From an uncultured Sphingobium sp. (lineage in GTDB: Bacteria > Pseudomonadota > Alphaproteobacteria > Sphingomonadales > Sphingomonadaceae), in assembly GCA_946479185.1 (NCBI GenBank), contig CAMLFF010000126.1:1-8537 (forward strand): a DNA stretch of 8,537 nucleotides, read 5' to 3'. Numbering within the stretch: the first letter of the stretch is position 1; every line of letters begins with the position of its first letter. The notes beneath the pieces are model-generated. The model made no database searches and was not told the origin of the DNA. It saw only the letters and a program-made list of their open reading frames with translations. A program made the position numbers and the translations under genes. Shown here one piece after another: positions 6,644 to 8,537 of this stretch.

Positions 6644-6648
6644 AATGT

Positions 6649-6732
6649 GCGGGCGTGGCGAAATGGTAGACGCAGCAGACTCAAAATCTGCCGTTGAGAG
6701 ACATGTCGGTTCGAGTCCGACCGCCCGCACCA
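6649..6732 (+). tRNA. tRNA-Leu (anticodon CAA)
   Basis: The 84-nt gene folds as a class II tRNA. The acceptor GCGGGCG (6649-6655) pairs with CGCCCGC (6722-6728), followed by discriminator A and an encoded CCA (6730-6732). The anticodon stem GCAGA/TCTGC (6675-6679, 6687-6691) closes loop CTCAAAA, giving anticodon CAA at 6682-6684, which reads UUG. A long variable region (from CGTTGAG to ACATG) and the T arm GTCGG-TTCGAGT-CCGAC are present. All stems look intact. The 3' end abuts a recombinase remnant, so this gene served as an integration site. Confidence 0.95.
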
Positions 6733-7164
6733 TTCCCGGTCAAAGATGGGCACTTGGCCTTTCGTTGATACGGCGGCAGAAATCGCTGCCGTCTCGATGG
6801 TGGATTGTGAGCCACGCACAATGATATGGGGCTCGCTGCGTTCATCCGGCGCTGCACCAACGATCACTTCATCGACGAACATGCGCACATAGCTCCGCCG
6901 GAGCGGTGAGTAATCATCTTGGACCTTGCCGCGGACGAGCTGACTGAAGCGCTTGACCAAGTCGAGCGTCAGGATCGTTCCGCCACGATTGAGTTGGCGC
7001 TCCAGCAGATTTGCGCGTTCGGACAAGGTCGCGATGCGTGCCCGGTGCTCGGAGAGCTTTTCAGCCAATGCCGGGTCACGCGGGCTCATGATGCCCTGCT
7101 GCCTGGTAAAGAGCGTGCCCTTCACCATCAGTGGCATATTCGACGTCGAAAACGAGTTATTTGT
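6733..7164 (-). pseudogene. C-terminal remnant of a large serine recombinase
   Basis: Leftward translation from a stop at 7165-7167 is open through this stretch. It contains segments typical of the C-terminal end of large serine recombinases: EHRARIATLSERANLLERQL (coiled region), LVKRFSQLVRGK, then RRSYVRMFVDEVIVG and IIVRGSQSTIETA. The catalytic N-terminal resolvase domain and the zinc-ribbon region are missing, so the gene is truncated at its 5' end. The frame continues past the tRNA boundary as PIFDREWCGRSDSNRH, which is antisense tRNA-Leu sequence. Similar read-through tails occur in recombinases of elements sitting in this tRNA. The natural stop is therefore unclear, and I end the feature at the tRNA 3' end. 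It would be the integrase of an element inserted at tRNA-Leu and since decayed. Family assignment is from recalled motifs. Confidence 0.7.
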
Positions 7165-7543
7165 TCATGGAAGTGAGTTCCTGATGCCGGATGCAGCCGG
7201 CGCTCAAGAACATCAGTCAGCGTCTAAGGCGCGTAGCTGATGAAGTCACATTCCTTTTTCCCTCCCTGATATTCTCACCTGAGCTGTTCAAAACATCTCC
7301 GCTGAGCGGCCCGTGGAGGGTGAATGCCGCGGCGGGACCTTCCGACTTTCAGCGCGCTGACCTTAGCGCGTGTCTTATTTATCGAGCGATCGCGGCATGG
7401 TAATCGACTGTCACTGGGACTTTCCCGCCATTCACGGGTTGGCAGTCGAATGGCACGTTTGGAAAAGCGGACGTCAGTTCGCGGGGCTCAGAATGGCCGT
7501 GGTTGCGGACAGTCCGAATAGTCCGCTTTCGCGCTTTGAATTT
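7165..7543. other. Decayed spacer between recombinase and receptor remnants
   Basis: About 380 bp with no gene I can support. It holds an imperfect dyad, CATCAG (7211-7216) and CTGATG (7237-7242), with offset inner GCG/CGC. It also holds a 9-bp inverted repeat, AAAGCGGAC (7464-7472) and GTCCGCTTT (7521-7529), with an inner GCGGAC/GTCCGC pair at 7505-7510 and 7521-7526. A rightward frame at 7370-7603 (GTG start, or ATG 7397) has no clear SD and runs into the antisense of the receptor remnant, so it is probably a junction artefact. Most of this interval is likely debris of integrated elements. Confidence 0.5.
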
Positions 7544-8483
7544 GTAGCCGCCCTGCTCGAAGCGGAAGGGCGCATGGTGACTGGATTGCTCCCATCCGAG
7601 TAGGCACGGCTGCGATAATTGAGACCGCCGCCGATCGTGAGCCCGGTGAGCACGCCGGGCAGATCATAAGTGGTGAATATCTTCGCGAGCTTACGTGGTT
7701 GCTCTGTGTTTGCTGGGACCCCGGCGGCATCTTCCACCTTAAACTGGCTATAGCTGGCATTGATGTTCCAGCCCGGCAGCGGCTGGCCCGTGACTTCCAC
7801 TTCGAAGCCTTGGCTCGAGACGCCCTGCGCCGCGCGATAGGGTTGGATTGGTTGGCCTCCAGCAACCGGGATCGGCACACCATCGATCTGGCCGACATTG
7901 TCCTGGTCAATGCGGAACAGCGCGACGGAGGTTTGTAGCGCCTCATCGAAGAGACTGCTCTTCAGCCCGACTTCATAGGCTTGGCCGTTGAGCGGGTCGA
8001 GCAGCCGCAGGTTCCTGTCGACCAGGTTTTGCGGCTGAAAAATCCTAGTGTAGCTCGCATAGACGCGATGGTTGGACGTAATGTCGTAAAGGGCGCCGAC
8101 ATAGGGAATGAACACATTATCATCGCCATAATCGCTGGGGCCGCTCCATGCAAAACCGGACTGCTTCCAGCTGGCAATGCGCCACCCAATATCAGCTTGA
8201 GTGGATCGGCAAGGTTGAGGCGAAGCGCACCATAATAGCCGGTCTGCTTGATGCGCTCGGCTTCGTTGCGAACCGCCATCGCGCCCCAAATGGGCTCGGG
8301 GAAAGGAACGCCAACCTGACCGACAAGCGGAACATTCGCCGCCCAATCATTCAGTCCAGTGCCCCAGGCAGGATTGTTGCGCGTAGAGGGCGCGACGAAA
8401 TTATCGGTATAGCGGTTGAGGATGCTGTGTAGCGCACCGACCACGATTTCATGATCGCTTTGCGAGTTACCTATGTGATTCAC
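7544..8483 (-). pseudogene. TonB-dependent siderophore receptor fragment, frameshifted
   Basis: Leftward translation gives the barrel part of an FpvA/FhuE-like TonB-dependent outer-membrane receptor. DHEIVVGALHS near 8450 is followed by QTGYYGALRLNLADPLKLILGG, a frameshift, and then RIASWKQSG, FIPYVGALYDIT, VYASYTRIFQPQN, AYEVGLKSSLF, GFEVEVTGQPLPGWN and GLTIGGGLNYRSRAYSDG. A second frameshift precedes PFRFEQGGY near 7550. Both are explained by loss of one base: near 8181-8183, where GGTGGCGC would be read GG-R with one more base, and near 7570-7575, where ATGCGCC would have been ATGGCGCC. The plug domain and N-terminus are absent beyond 8483, and the last barrel strand is missing beyond 7544. 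With both ends and the frame lost it cannot make a receptor. It borders a repeat cluster at 8477-8523 that may be an insertion-sequence end. Confidence 0.8.
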
Positions 8484-8523
8484 TAGAGCGGGATGACATT
8501 TGAGTGAATCGAAGGGGATTCAC
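8477..8523. repeat. Three GATTCAC/GTGAATC copies, possible mobile-element end
   Basis: GATTCAC occurs at 8477-8483 and 8517-8523, and its inverse GTGAATC at 8504-8510. The last two form a perfect 7-bp inverted repeat around GAAGGG. Each copy contains GANTC, the CcrM methylation site. The receptor homology stops at the first copy and a new rightward frame begins just after the last, so an insertion-sequence terminus is plausible. The family cannot be named from so few bases. Confidence 0.45.
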
Positions 8524-8537
8524 ATGAGAGTGATTTT
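8524..8537 (+). CDS. Start of a rightward gene cut by the window edge
   Basis: ATG at 8524 begins MRVI and then leaves the window. AAGGGG (8512-8517) is 6 nt upstream, a good Shine-Dalgarno spacing. Given the repeat cluster before it, a transposase is one guess, but four codons cannot show this. Confidence 0.3.

Noticed and set aside
6406..6732. Continuation of the recombinase frame through the tRNA into the lipoprotein region
   Set aside because: The WCGRSDSNRH part is antisense tRNA-Leu, and the rest overlaps the lipoprotein leader, so it is read-through rather than real protein.
7370..7603. Rightward 77-residue frame
   Set aside because: It has no clear SD, spans the junction between debris and the antisense receptor remnant, and resembles no known domain.
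1..8537. CRISPR array, toxin-antitoxin pair or defence operon
   Set aside because: I saw no regularly spaced direct repeats and no recognisable defence or toxin genes on either strand.

Overview
The window looks like a chromosomal stretch of a sphingomonad-type alphaproteobacterium. Three things suggest this: GC-rich coding sequence, a protein ending in the sphingomonad-style PEPxxWA-CTERM sorting tail, and several gene types common in that group (group II truncated haemoglobin, DODA-type dioxygenase, TonB-dependent receptor). The assignment comes from recalled family features, not from a database search.

Left part (1-6473) is compact and looks intact. A leftward SRAP/YedK-like gene is cut by the window edge and lacks the family's catalytic Cys2. 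Divergent from it run a DUF985 cupin and a group II truncated haemoglobin. A strong hairpin then separates the haemoglobin from a convergent gene for a secreted PEPxxWA-CTERM protein. That gene has a good sigma70-like promoter, an untranslated leader of about 120 nt full of GTTAA motifs, and two mutually exclusive small hairpins over its Shine-Dalgarno. Upstream of it, on the same strand, are a YgiD/DODA-type extradiol dioxygenase and a secreted HExxH metalloprotease-like protein with TPR-like repeats. Divergent from the protease are a PhnA-domain protein and a transglutaminase-like cysteine peptidase. A small lipoprotein gene converges on the latter.

Right part (6474-8537) is an integration scar. 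An intact tRNA-Leu(CAA) with encoded CCA is followed directly by the 3' remnant of a leftward large serine recombinase whose reading frame runs into the tRNA, as expected for an element that integrated at the tRNA 3' end. About 380 bp of decayed sequence follows. Next is a TonB-dependent siderophore receptor fragment truncated at both ends, with two apparent single-base deletions. It stops at a cluster of GATTCAC/GTGAATC repeats, after which a new rightward reading frame begins at the window edge. This end may be an insertion-sequence terminus, but no transposase is visible.

No complete multi-gene novel system is evident. The points most worth a second look are the Cys2-less SRAP protein, the leader of the PEP-CTERM gene, the PhnA protein without its zinc ribbon, and the layered tRNA-Leu integration scar.
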